The notes under the pieces were generated by a model. It saw only the letters and a program-made list of their open reading frames with translations. It was not told where the DNA came from and made no database searches. Positions 1 to 12,800 of a stretch of DNA of 64,000 nt are shown here, one piece after another. Numbering within the stretch: the first letter of the stretch is position 1; each line of letters starts with the position of its first letter. The position numbers and the translations under genes are program-made. Source of the stretch: Nectonema munidae (lineage: Eukaryota; Nematomorpha; Nectonematoida; Nectonematidae); assembly GCA_030549495.1 (NCBI GenBank), contig JAUIRK010000069.1, positions 496,001-560,000 on the forward strand. Direction: 5' to 3'.

Positions 1-50
1 TCTGCGTTTTTTTAGATATCGTCTGCTTTGCTTGGTCTAAAATGGGTTAA
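1..50 (+). mobile_element. TTAA miniature element, type A, right end cut by the window edge
   Basis: Contains two of the three GTCTGC-type motifs, the TTGGTC subterminal block and AATGGG followed by TTAA (47-50). Nearly identical to the right halves of the copies at 18667 and 31678. Confidence 0.75.
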
Positions 51-562
51 TCCCAGGTATAATCTATCTCTGCCTTTTACGATGTAATGCAAAGAAATTT
101 TATTTTTTATCAAACGCCTCTTAAGGAGCATTCGCTTTGGTTCGGTCCTTATTTTTTAAAGATCACGTACGGTCTAGTAGATGTATGTTAAAGTTCGGTT
201 CGGCCAGGTTCAAACTAAGGGCGTTTGGTTTACTCCTATTCGTGAAATTATGAAGACAGGACTTTGAACAGGTCTACCAACATCATCTTCATTACCGCCA
301 TGACGTCATCGGAATTCCAATAATATAATGTTTTTCTTCAACTTTATCATCTTCATAATCTCAACGTCAACATGGCGGACAGCATGAAGAGTAATCTTGT
401 TATGGTAAAATAAATAACACCATATTATCCTATAATCTAATCACGTATGTCTTGAAAGGAGTAAAATGCGTGACAATCATAAGTAACCCAGCCAACGAAC
501 CAATCAAAACAAGCGTAAAAGGCATCAATCATGTAAGTGTAGAAGTGAGTTAAAGCACTTAC
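51..562. other. Collagen intron 6 (partial), no recognised feature
   Basis: Intronic on the minus strand of the collagen gene. Nothing codes for Gly-X-Y and no transposon was recognised. Confidence 0.5.
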
Positions 563-815
563 TCCTCACGATGCGGCAAATTGTGCAGTCGCCGTCTTCG
601 CCCTTGTCTCCCTTGAAGCCTCGGTCTCCAGTCACTCCATCGAAACCACTCGGACCCACCTCTCCCCTATCTCCTTTCACGGAGAGGCCAGCGGTGCCCG
701 TTGTTCCTTTGTGGCCTTGCTGGCCTTTGGGCCCAGTGAAGCCGATTTCACCACGAGATCCTCTTTCTCCCTTTGCTCCAGTCTGGCCTTTCACTCCATG
801 CAGTCCTTGTAAGCC
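563..815 (-). CDS. Collagen exon 6: triple helix with CTIC interruption
   Basis: Acceptor AAATCCAG, donor GTAAGT; 253 bases, phase 0 in and phase 1 out. Triplets run from GLQGLHGVK, with one short break at GLSVK before GDRGEV, to [16 protein letters not shown], where the helix is broken by a two-cysteine loop. A similarly placed cysteine pair occurs in collagen IV alpha1 and forms a loop or cross-link. The next exon must start with two bases completing an A-initial codon and lies left of the window. Confidence 0.93.
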
Positions 816-3800
816 CTGGATTTAAAAACACAAAACAAACTTTCACAAGATGAAAAAACGCGCGCTTCCAAGGTTAAACAAATAGAAAGAGTATTAAAAT
901 TCTTCACATACAAAGCAAGAGCATCTCCATCACAACTTTCTGCTCGCCTCTTCTCCCTCTGCCAGGAAGACATATCCGCACTTCCCTATCTCAGCGTAAG
1001 TACATATGAGCAATTTTTTTGAAACATCCCTACTTTTGTCTATTCAAATTTGTTCCGCAATTTGCATAATAGTTGATTGACAAGTGTCCAACAACCAGTT
1101 TCTAAATGCGCCAAATTTTTGGAAACCCTTTGTCGGGGTCAGCATTAATGTAGAAATAGCATTAGTGTTAGTATTGGGGTTAAGGTTGGGTTTCGTGTTA
1201 GTGCAATGCTGCATACATACATTACATACACGTTTTTTGACATTCTTGACACAAACTTTCCTATTTATTTGTATTAATACACGCGTGACACTCAAAACAT
1301 CCAGACATACTATACAATTCAAAAATAGTTAATCAATGAGAAGATAGATAAATAATATTATATATTGAAGGTAAAGGTGCCATGGGGTGTTTTCATCGAG
1401 AAGGCACGATTGCGCAGCTTGTATCGAACTGTGAGGAAAGCAGGCTTGATGCAGGATCGAACCCAAGACGTTGAGTTATCGAAATCCCGTATCTAACCAA
1501 CGGTACACTCACACCCCCTCTTGTAAACCCTTTTTTGTAAACAAATGTACAAAGATGAGTAAAGTAAGTTTTATAATCCATTTTAAAAATGAACACTTTA
1601 TTTACAAATATGATCTAAAATGAATTGTTAAAAGTATAATATTTTTTTATAAGAGTTTTTTTATACCTATTTTAAGGTCGGGCCCATCTCAAAAGACCTT
1701 GTTGGGTGTATAGGCCTAACTTTTTTTTGTTAAATACACTTTTTTTTTATAATAAGCCAATTGTATGTAGCTATAGGTAAAGGTGATAATACAAAGTTTG
1801 ACCCCCAAGTTTAGACTTTTAAAAGTTTTGCAAATCTACAATTTTTAGTTCCATTTTGTCTTTTTGCGAATCTTTTTGGTTGTTTTTGTAAATTTTTTTT
1901 TTGTAATTTTTGTTCTATGAAGGGGTCGTCGGGTAAAAAAGTTTGCCGATCCCTGATCTATAATAATATTAACTCATTTTAGATAAATAAAAAAAAAATT
2001 TAATTAATGAATCTTATCTATTTTATGAACAACACTGTACAAACATTCTATCCATAAAAAATATCCAGTTTTTTGATCTGTTTTTCCAATAACAATATGT
2101 GCCCCATTTTTGGCAAACTCGTCAGATTCGGTGACAGACTTAGCCAAATTGAAAATTGAATAGTATATGTATATGTTAGAGCAGTGTTTTTCAACGTGGT
2201 CGATGTGGACCCCCACGGGGCCACAATATTTTTAGAGGGGTCCATATAAAAAATTTTTAAATTGGGGCTAAACCAAATTTTGCAAGGGTTCCACATTAAA
2301 AATGATAAAGTTTAGTCTCAAAGCAACAAGTTCAAGGCTCACACTAAATAACATATTTTTTCGCATAAAATTTTTCACATAATTTTAGAATTATTCTTTC
2401 TTCTATTACGAGGGAAAAAGACATCATGCAAAATTTAAGAGCGTAGTAATTAAATGTAATTAAGCAAATTACCAACAATGAAAAAATTTGTTTAGTGCTT
2501 TAAAAAAACGGCTAAATGAAACAAAAAGCTAAAATATGATATTAAAACATTGAATCAAATCCTTGTTAGTTTTTAAAAATCAGATACTAGATTCCATCAC
2601 ACAATCAAAAAAAATAGTGATTAAGAACGGCTTACTTATACATATATATTTTTGATAAATAAAACCACAAATGGTAGCAATAAAAAATAAGAAGTCCACA
2701 AAAGATTTTTGAATTTGAAAAGGATCAATAAAAAGGTTGGGAATCACTGTGTTATAGCTCTGGAAAGAATTTTATCGATACCGGTCCTACATTTTGTAAA
2801 TTCTAAGTCGGGTAGGAAGAAAAAATTCGTCCAACATACGCACTGCCCGCTCCCCATTGTATAAACACGTACTTCACCCACCCCAGCAATATTTTGTGTG
2901 AAAAATGGACTCTCACCCACCCTAACATTCTCCATCTTTTATATAAAGCTAAAAGAATCAATAGATTATTGAAAATCGATGACTATTAACTTAAATAATT
3001 TTTACAGATATATGTTTTTTAATCTCAATCTAGCGATGAATGAAGAGGGATAGCTATGATCCAAAGCTGTTTCTTCTGAAATCTATAAAGTTTTCAATCT
3101 ACGATTTTAGCCACTTTTCACCTCCTATACTGAATCCGTTTGTACATTTATATATTTTGATGAAAAGAGGAACCTTCTTCACCACACCACTGTTCATTTT
3201 CTTATATGAATGTGAAGCAAAATTCCTCCTTTGTACGTGACCGCGAAAATAGTCATAGAAAGTGCAAGAGCATCAAACTTTGCATCCAACTCAGATTGCT
3301 ATGTTTCTAACATCGGATTCATGTTCATAAATTGGGTGGAAAAGATGATCTCATTTGTGAATTGGAAGTTTGTGAATGGCTTCTGAAAATCTTTGGCATT
3401 TGTCATTTACTTATATTTTCCATGAATCTTGTGCTTCACCTTCATTTGCCAAAAGTGGAGGATTCAGTGTTTCAATGAATTTTAAGGAAGCAAAATGATT
3501 GAATTATTTTCAACATCGGAGTCATGTAATGCCTTTAACATATTAACAAAACTATGAAAGGAAATCTTGTTATCGAAAATATCGATCCAAATCATTTGTG
3601 TGTATAAAATAAATATTTCAAAGATTGTTTGAAAAGTTTTAAATGATCGGATAACCTAAATCTTCAAATATTCCCCAAAACAAATACCTATAGCATTAGA
3701 AAATATCAATTAGTATTATTGCTTTAGGTGCAAATTGATCAGTTGAGCACATACGTCAATCAATGTTGCTATTCAAATATTGTCAAAGATACAATTCGTT

Positions 3801-6800
3801 TTTATGTTTTACTTTTTGTCATCATCATCATCATCATCATTTATTTTATCAGAGGTCTTTGTTCCTTTATTCAGGGTGGACCTCCGTCAAATGCGTCGAG
3901 TGTTCAGGCGCCTTCTCCATAAAATTCCATCTTTTTTACACACATTTCAATATTTAAGTGCGAATTTATCAAATTTTTTCACCGCCCTCTCCAAGTCTTC
4001 TTCCGCCTGTCCCTTTTTAAGACGCCTTCCAATTCTAATTTGGGAACTCTTTTCAACCTCGCACATCTCGTCTCTTCTTTCGATTCGCAGTCAAATTCTT
4101 TCAAGGAATAAGATAAAGAAATTATCTTACGTTTCATTGGTTCGCTTTTTAGAATTTGAAAAATTAAATAATTCCTCTTGCTTTGAATTTCAAATCTTGG
4201 GTAAAGGTGTTCATAAAATAATTAATTTTTTTTATCGTATCGGGGTCTGCAACTTTTTTTTATTATTTTTTTGCTCTGCCTCCAAACCCAACACACCTCC
4301 GTCGACTCATGGAACACTTTGACAATTTTTTGAAGTATGAATCCAAAATATATAAATTCTTCACTCTTTTGCACATATGAATATTTGTTCAAAAGGCAAA
4401 TGCATCATGCTTAAAACATCTAACATTAGAAAGTGGGTTGCAGAGTTTGGAGTGGAAACGCCCGTCACTGACTCGGTGGACGTACAAAAATCCAACTCCA
4501 ATCAAAAAAGCTTCGCATAGCACTTAAAGAATTTGGGATGGAATTTTTATATCAGCCAAAAAATAGTAAGAAGATAAGCATCTAAGAGCATAACTTATCT
4601 CTTCAATTTTAGAAATCGGCTTTAGACATCTCTTTACTCACTCCACCTCCTGCTCTTCACAAGATTCTATTCTTGTTCCGAGCTCTGCAACGTTGATTTG
4701 AGTACTTTCGATTGATAAAAATTTATTCAAGTTGTACAACTGATACACATATTCTTGACATTTTTTCTGAAGCAATTCATATCTAGTTCTTATTTTTTTT
4801 ATATTTTTCAAATTTTATACCTTATGAAAACATGTATAGTCAGCTTTAAAGTCCTAAACTAAACTTCTAGAAGATATTCATAAAATTCAATATTTCAAAA
4901 TTTGTCTAAATTAGATTTATCATTTATAAAACAATAGAAGTAATTGACGGAAAACCAACAATAACTTTTTATTACATGGTCAGCATATTGATAACCTCAG
5001 CAAGAACTCCTTCGTTTAAGTACGAAATATGAATCTACATTCTATTGGAAAGTGTATGTACATGCATCTCTGCTTCCAATCACGAGAAAGCTCCTTCTTC
5101 TTTAGTCTCTGCTTCTTGTAAAGGTAGTTTTATCTTAAGAAAGCGAGAAGGAATTAATCCGAATAAACTGTTTTCTATTTAGAAATGTTAACTTTTTCCA
5201 ATTAAAAAAATTGATCTTTATCCAAAATTTGACATTCCTTATCTAACAAAGGCTGAGCACGGCAAATCTTATAAGAAATCTGTGATTAAGTTGATTTTTC
5301 AAAATTAGTTCTCTCTCCCTCCAGCATGAAGAATTTAAAATTCAGTGCAAGAAATTCTCTTTGCATTTGCGCCTTTGACAACCACCACTAATTAATTTCA
5401 GCACAGCTTTCTGATTTGTCCGGTGATCGTGTTGACACGTTTGCCTCTCCTTTCTGAATACTAAACAACTCCAGTATTGCGAAACTCCCTGCTCCTCACA
5501 CACACACACCCTCATTCCAGTGCACCCTGTCTTTGCACAATTCTCATCTGAATCAAGTGCATTCGTTGGAAAAGTTAAGGAATTAGTTAACTAAAAAGTC
5601 TTTGAGTTAAGGAATTAGTTAACTAAAAAGTCTTTTGAGCTAAAAGTGTGCACGATTGGGATTGCGATGCTGATCCGAATAAAAGTCCGCTTCGGCTCCT
5701 TCTTCGTTTAAAGGAGTTACTTTCATTTTCGAAAAATGAGACTTGGTGAGCGATCCGTATACAAGTTTACCCCTAGAGATCAAGTATACTACACTTTATA
5801 GAGGTTGTAAAATTAAATATAAAATAAAAGATTTTCTATGATTCAGCCATTCCATAACGCAACTAGCTAGCCAAAGCTGATTTGGTTTTAGTATCTTCAA
5901 CGCTTATATCTATGGAGTTGAGTGTTGAGCCTTTGAAGAAAAACAGGACCCTAATTCAAACGTTCTTCTTACTTGAGTTCTACAAAATTATTTTAGTCTC
6001 CATAGACCGTTTTCTCTCTTAAATATGGATCAAGCTTAGATTTATTTCTAAACTGTATAAAGTGTGCTAATTATATTATGGAAGGCTGGCTCAATAAAAG
6101 TTACAGTTAAAGTTTGAAATGTTTCGCATTTTTGCTGATCAGACATCTTTATTCAGCCTTTTCGACGATTTATCTATCCACTTCGAAGAATCGGAACAAA
6201 AGAATCGCAAAGTGTAGTAGTAATTTTTCTGGGTACAATTGCGACGCAGGCGGCACATGAAAAAACAAAGATGCATATGATATTAATCCCTCCATCATTA
6301 CACCCTCTCATTTTTTATTATATTGGAAATGTAAGGGGCTTACCTTTTGGCCAGGAAGCCCAGGAAGGCCTTGAGGTCCAATTTCTCCAGGCTCGCCCTT
6401 TTTGTAGTAGTTGAGGTGGTGTGGAGGGTGAATGGGACTGTAAGGAGTAACGACTCCGGGAAGTCCAGGCGCTCCAGAATCTCCTTTCTGGCCCTTTTCT
6501 CCGGATTCACCTCTTTCACCTAAAAACGATTTCAGGAAAAGTCTTTATTCAAAACGTCATACTCTCCTTACGAATTGATCAAAACCATTGAGATTAAGAT
6601 ATTTCCCCCTATTATTATTATTGATTTATACTAAATTCCATCGACACTCGCTAATACTCCGAACACAGCATTTAAAAAACAAATATAATCAAATATTTTT
6701 TCCAAAAATCTCAAATGCCTTGTTATTTTTATTAAAAAAATTAATATCTTTCTTATCTTTTCTCTATTCAACGTTAAAATGGGAAGAAGTTTGTGAAAAA

Positions 6801-9800
6801 AAGAATATTTATACACATAATTAAAGGCTTCAGAGTTTGAATTAGCGCGCGTTGACTGTGTATTTATTGTGTCCATTTTGTTTAACAAAGGAGGAGAGAA
6901 AAAGATTTACCCAAATAATAAAACTACATGCTAAGGCTTGGTTAGATAGTTAGTGAACTCATTAGTAATTAAATTAATTAGTATGTTAAAATGATCAAAT
7001 TAAAAAATTATTTATAATCATTCTATTTTTTTATTTTTAAATTTTTAAATCCAACAGCTCTTTTAGAACACTTTCATCATTGCGCAGTTAATCTCATCAA
7101 AATGAAGTGGATCATTTAAATTACCAATATTAATATTGTTAATAATTCTAGCATAGCTTTCAATGTATTTTGATTATTATTACTAATAAAATAATATAAT
7201 TTCTATTTTTGGTTTCCGCCTTGAAGTTAAATCATCACGATGGAAGCTCTATTGGACTGTATCAATTTTTTTCAATTCTTTCTGGCTCGTTTGATAAGCA
7301 CTTTGCGTTTTTTTGTTGAGAAATCTCTTTCAGTGGTACTCCAGTTTCCAATATATATTATATTTATAATTTCTATGGACATGAAGAAATTGATTCATTT
7401 CACATTCAGCTTGATGAATATGAGAAGAATTCATCATTCAAGGGTCCAAATTTTATATTAGAAGATTTTACTTTTAGTTATTTGAATTTCAAAAATCGTA
7501 CTTTTATTGCTAATCTTTTTACAGTTATGACTTCAAACGCATATTTGTCTACTCTTACCAAGCATATTCGTCCTCCAAGCTCCAACCTCACAGATAAAAT
7601 CTTCTTTCCTATTAATAAGCCTGGCTACGAATCTTGCGTGATAAACCCCACTCTATCAGATCATTTTCCAATTTTTCTTTTCTTGAATCATCACACACTT
7701 CTCTAAACCTGAAAATAGCTTCTATTTTGTTAAAAGCAGATTTTCAAGTTTAGTTGCTATGCATGATGGGCTGAATTTATCTAGACAATTAGAACAAAAT
7801 CTAACAGCGCTTTTAGAACACTTGAATACCAAACTTGTAGAATTTAAAAATTTTGCTGAAAAAACCTTTCATTTTACTTAACCTCTTTTTCGAAGGAAAA
7901 AAAGTGTGCAACTGTTGAACTTTTAAATCCTATAAAAAAGAGAGAAATAAATAATATCAAAAATGGAAAAGGATTAGAAAAGAAGATATCATAACAAAGT
8001 TTGTTAATCCTATAAAAATAGGGTGAAATATATGGTTAGATTTTTCAAAAGATGACATCTCAAAAAATTAATAAATCAATGTAAAATTAGCCAAAGCACT
8101 TGCAATTTTCAATTCAATTTTTAAATTTCGTGATAAAAATTCTGAGTCCTTGTCTTTAAATGTTGATGGCGCAGAAATTTCTCTCCACAACACCTTATGT
8201 TCTATTTTTAATGATCACTTTCCCACCAATTTTAGTTCAGAATCCGTTCATTTATCATGTAAAGCATATTTAGATCAGGAAATTAAATCCTTTTCTTTTT
8301 ATGCCATATGTTTGAATGATGTACTTTAGCATTTCTAAAGAAAAAATCATACATTCACAATTTAATACTGATTTGAGTCTGAAGAATCTTTTTTCATGTC
8401 GTCACTTCGGTTTCAGAATATCTTAGTCAACTGAATTGTGACCCACCTAATTTACTAACACAATAAATAATTGCATAGAATCTACGGTGTCTTGGACTTG
8501 ACTGCTGTCTCATAGAACACGACCAAGCTTTGAAAACTCCTTGAAGTAGTTAACGAAGCCGATTTAACTGATATAGATATCAGTCCGTTTCATTAAACAC
8601 TTGTACTTCTCCTAAAAAAATGTTTGTCTGATGTAACGCAAGCTTTCCTACATTTTTTTTATAGAAAATACTTATTTGTGCCGATTATGTAACAGCTATT
8701 TTTTCTGAAGTGAGTCTTTTTTTCTAGAAAATATTACCTTGATTATAATAAGTCGTTTCGCAATAACAACCTAATTGCTGACCCTCCCTAATAAAGCTTC
8801 AAGTGACTGATTGAGTTTTCAAGTAACTGATTGGCAGTTGGCATATTGACCTTGAAAAGTTGCTTTTATTTCTTTAATCGTATTTTGTCATCGAGTTCAC
8901 TGATCGGAAATTAATTTCCTTTTTCCAGTTTGTTTGTATGCATTCGTTTACGACACTTACTTAATAGTTAATACATACAAATGTTAGAATTTCAATTTAA
9001 TCATGTTATTTTAATAAAAAAAAAATTCTTTTTTTTTTATATAGTGAATTAGTTTGTAGATATTCATTATTAATTATGCATTACATTTATTTATTAGTTA
9101 CTACTTTTCTAACAAACCGCCAACATTCATCAATCCGACTTTCATGAATCTGAATCCTTCATAGTGTGAACAATTTTTTTAATGTTTTTTTCAATTCAGT
9201 GATAATAATTGATTTGCATAATCCGAAATCGTTCATAATCCATACACTGGAAAGCTTTTTCTCAAAAGCGTAAATTTTTTCCCAATAATTTTTAGAAGTA
9301 GAAATGATATAATAAATCATTTTTATTTTAGAAAAGTTTTTTTATGAATATTTTGTGAGAAATTGACATTTATTAAAAATCTCTAATGCCTGAAATGATG
9401 ATGGAAAAACTTTGTGAAAAGATCATGCGTAAAGATGAATTTTTGATTTCTTTCAAAAATGCTAAGTGGGTTCTTCTAACAGAACTCTTCACTTCACCAT
9501 TTTTTGGTCAGAATTCCTATTTGCGGTTTGCATAAAAAAACCCAATGAAATATAACCAGACAAATAAAGTCTTAATTTTTTTTCTAGTTTAATTTGGTTT
9601 TTTTAATCATTTTGGAATATATTTCTGAATTTTTGAATCATGTCTTTTTTGTTTTAAAATTTGAATAAATAGAGTAAAAATATTGCAAAACATTTGAAGC
9701 GACCAATTTGTTAATTTTGTAATTTTTCTAGGAGTAGGCAGTAAGAGGTTTTTAGGGAGTAAGAGTAAAGTCTAAATATTTGTTACTCCATTACTCATAT

Positions 9801-12800
9801 TGATTGATTGCATCTTATTTTTAAGAACCAAGATGATTTGATTTACTGTTGATATCATATTTCATCTTTTTGTTTCACTTAGTCGCTTTTATTTTTCAAG
9901 TTTTAAATAAATTTTTTATCATCTAGGTAATTTGCTTCGTTACATTTAATTGAAATTTGAGTAGTAATCATCATATGTAACTAAGCTCTTAAATTTTGTT
10001 GGATGATTCTCAACACAGTGACTTCCCCTCTCCCGGAGAAAGAGTGACATTGTAAAAAATTATCTTCCTTCAGAATTGGAGTAAGAATAATTCTAAAATT
10101 TCCACTACTCCAAGCATTATTCTTGGACTTGTGACCATTTGTTCTGTTTAGTATCCTTTAAACTTCGCTTATCAGAAAAATTTCAATATAACGAAATTTT
10201 TTTTTTTAAAAATGGTATTTTTAAATAAAAAACTATTTATTTGAGGTTGACTTTTCCTTTAGGATAACTTTTTTTACATGGTATTGATTTTGATTGGTTG
10301 GAATTGAATAAATAATTGAATTGTCCAATTAAAAACAAATTTGTTTTAGGTTAATTTTTATAAGTCTTAAAATTTTAATTTTATAAACATTTTTTCGCTT
10401 ATACGCACTTTTTTACTTTTGAATTTAGTTCGAATAAAACGAATTTCGCTTAAAACGGATTAAATCTAGCGTTCCCCAGAAGCTCGTGTTTTATATTCGC
10501 TTTTCACAACATTTGAACACTCACGTTTATTATCATTATCATTTGATAAGCATCAATGTTGCTTGCGTAAAAAGACAAATAAATATCCTTACCTCGTTGT
10601 CCTTCATGTCCTGGTTTGCCATCTTTGCCAGGATGTCCTTGCAATCCTGGAGGACCAAGTGGACCAGGGATTCCCTGGTTTCCTGCATGACCTTGCTTTC
10701 CTTGCTCTCCTTGCCTTCCCTGTTTGCCTTTAAATCCCTGAAATAAAAAAAGTTGATCCCAGAGTTTCCCTAAAACTTTCTTGGATATTTTTTTTCAGAC
10801 CATCACAACCCCATTACATCCAACCTATTTAGCAACCAACATAATAGGCATAATATACTGCATTAACCTTTCATTACTTTAGACAAAACCAACAAAATAA
10901 ATATAAGACGAGAGGGGAAGGGTGGGGTGCGTGGGGGTGCTCAAGCCCGCATGGAACTTATTTTGCCCCGATTCTCCCTCTTTCTATTTGAGATATATGA
11001 ATGTATACACTTTCTTAAATGATTGGCCATTTAAAATCACTTTTTCCAATTCCTCGCGCAGTGCTTAATCCATTAGTCTTCGAAGCCGACTGGTTAGAGC
11101 CTTCAAAATTGTTCTCAAATATCGGAACACGTAGATCAACGATGAAATAATAAGAAATACAAACATTAAGTACATTTTTAAAAACTTTATGCCAGGGTTT
11201 AACGAATACACCTGTCAAAACAGGAGTCCGGTCTTGGAATGGCTGAAATACGGCTCTTATTTGATCAAATTTTTTTTTAAATGCCTCATTTTTTCAATTT
11301 AATCTTTCTTTTGAAACTTTTTTACTTTTTTTCCCTCTCAAAATTGTATATTTGCGTATAGATCTAAAATTAATAGGTTAATTTAATTTTCTTTCTGCAT
11401 TATCTTTGGTAACATTGGTCTTAAATGCGGTTCAAAGTAGATCCGGGAATCAAATAAGTGATTTCAAATATTATAGAAGTTAGAGATCTTACTATTGCTA
11501 GTGAGTTAGATCCGTGTGATTAAACGCCCATGTCTTAGCTCTCACTGATTGATGATTGTTAGCTAATTGATTGGATTCGCTTAGAATTAACATGGCAATA
11601 CAAAATCAATAGATTGCATCAAATCAAGGAAAAAGTTTTTAACAACAAATAAATTTAATATTTTTTGACTTAAATTCTCGACTTTGCGAAAAGACCGTAC
11701 CGATTTTCAACCGTTACGGTCTTTATGAAGGATGCTGTTAATATGGGTTGTGTTATTGTAGCAAAAGAGCAGGCTCAGTGAATATCCACTGTTCACAAAA
11801 TCGCTAATACCAAATGTAAATGCGTGCGGATATCAAAGTAGAAATGGGAGAATCGGAAAATGTTGGTTGTGATTTCTCGCGTGTGCCAATATCTGAAATA
11901 TATTGCGTGTCAAGTTCGTTACACGCATAGGTCATCACTATGAAGAAGCTACATTCGTTTTCAAACTCTTGAGATGCATCTGAAAAAAACTTTGTGGTAT
12001 ATGAGAAAAAGAGAAATGTTTGAAAATTATCGCGGATGATGAAACTTAAATGAAACGCGGATGAGGGGATGTTAAGAAAATGTAAAACGTCTGAAGTGTG
12101 AAGGAAGAATAGAAAAGCATACTCTCTTTCCTTTGTCGCCTTTTTCGCCGTCTACGCCCGGAATGCCATCTCGTCCAGGCTCTCCATCATTTCCTGGGAA
12201 GCCGGGGTTTCCTCTTTTGCCAGCCACACCATTCAATCCTGGATCACCTGGCTTACACTTGCAAGCTAAATGGAGAAAAGAGATGCAAACGCATCATCGA
12301 ACAGCCACCTATCCTAATGCCCTTGACGATCAGTGAGACACCGGAGTTCCAAGAAATAAAAGGCGCTTGCTTTAAATATGTTAAATCACATCGTTTTTAA
12401 ATGCACCAACTTCATCCAACATCTTTCGGCCAATCGTAGAAAAAACGCATCAATTTTTGATGGGAAAGCATTCGAGAAGAAAAGTCATCCTATTTCATTA
12501 CTTTGCTTCTTGTTTGGAAGTTATTTAGTTTATTTCTTTATTTCCGTGTTTATTTCTCATTTTTGTGGTAAAAAGTATTTGGTTATTGGCATACACCCTT
12601 TTTTTTTATATAAGCAACCGTGTTGCCAAGGTTTAGGACTTCAATCAGGTCAAAAATTAAGCAACTTGATTTGCAACCATGCGGATCTCTTGCTACATTT
12701 TGGGAATTGTGTGCATCGCCTTCAGTTCTGCCTTTCCCGAAAAATAGGAATCCGCGTATAAAAAATAAAACTAAGCAAACACCTAAGTTAGAGTGCGCCC

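Noticed and set aside
571-825. Plus-strand Pro/Ser-rich frame
   Set aside because: Antisense shadow of collagen exon 6; Gly codons read backwards give Pro.
3780-4322. 180-codon plus-strand frame, the second longest in the window
   Set aside because: Ser/Phe/Leu/Ile-rich composition expected from pyrimidine-rich AT sequence; no motif, no splice context, inside a collagen intron.
12378-12761. 127-codon plus-strand frame
   Set aside because: Biased composition and no recognisable domain; it overlaps the mini-gene candidate in another frame.
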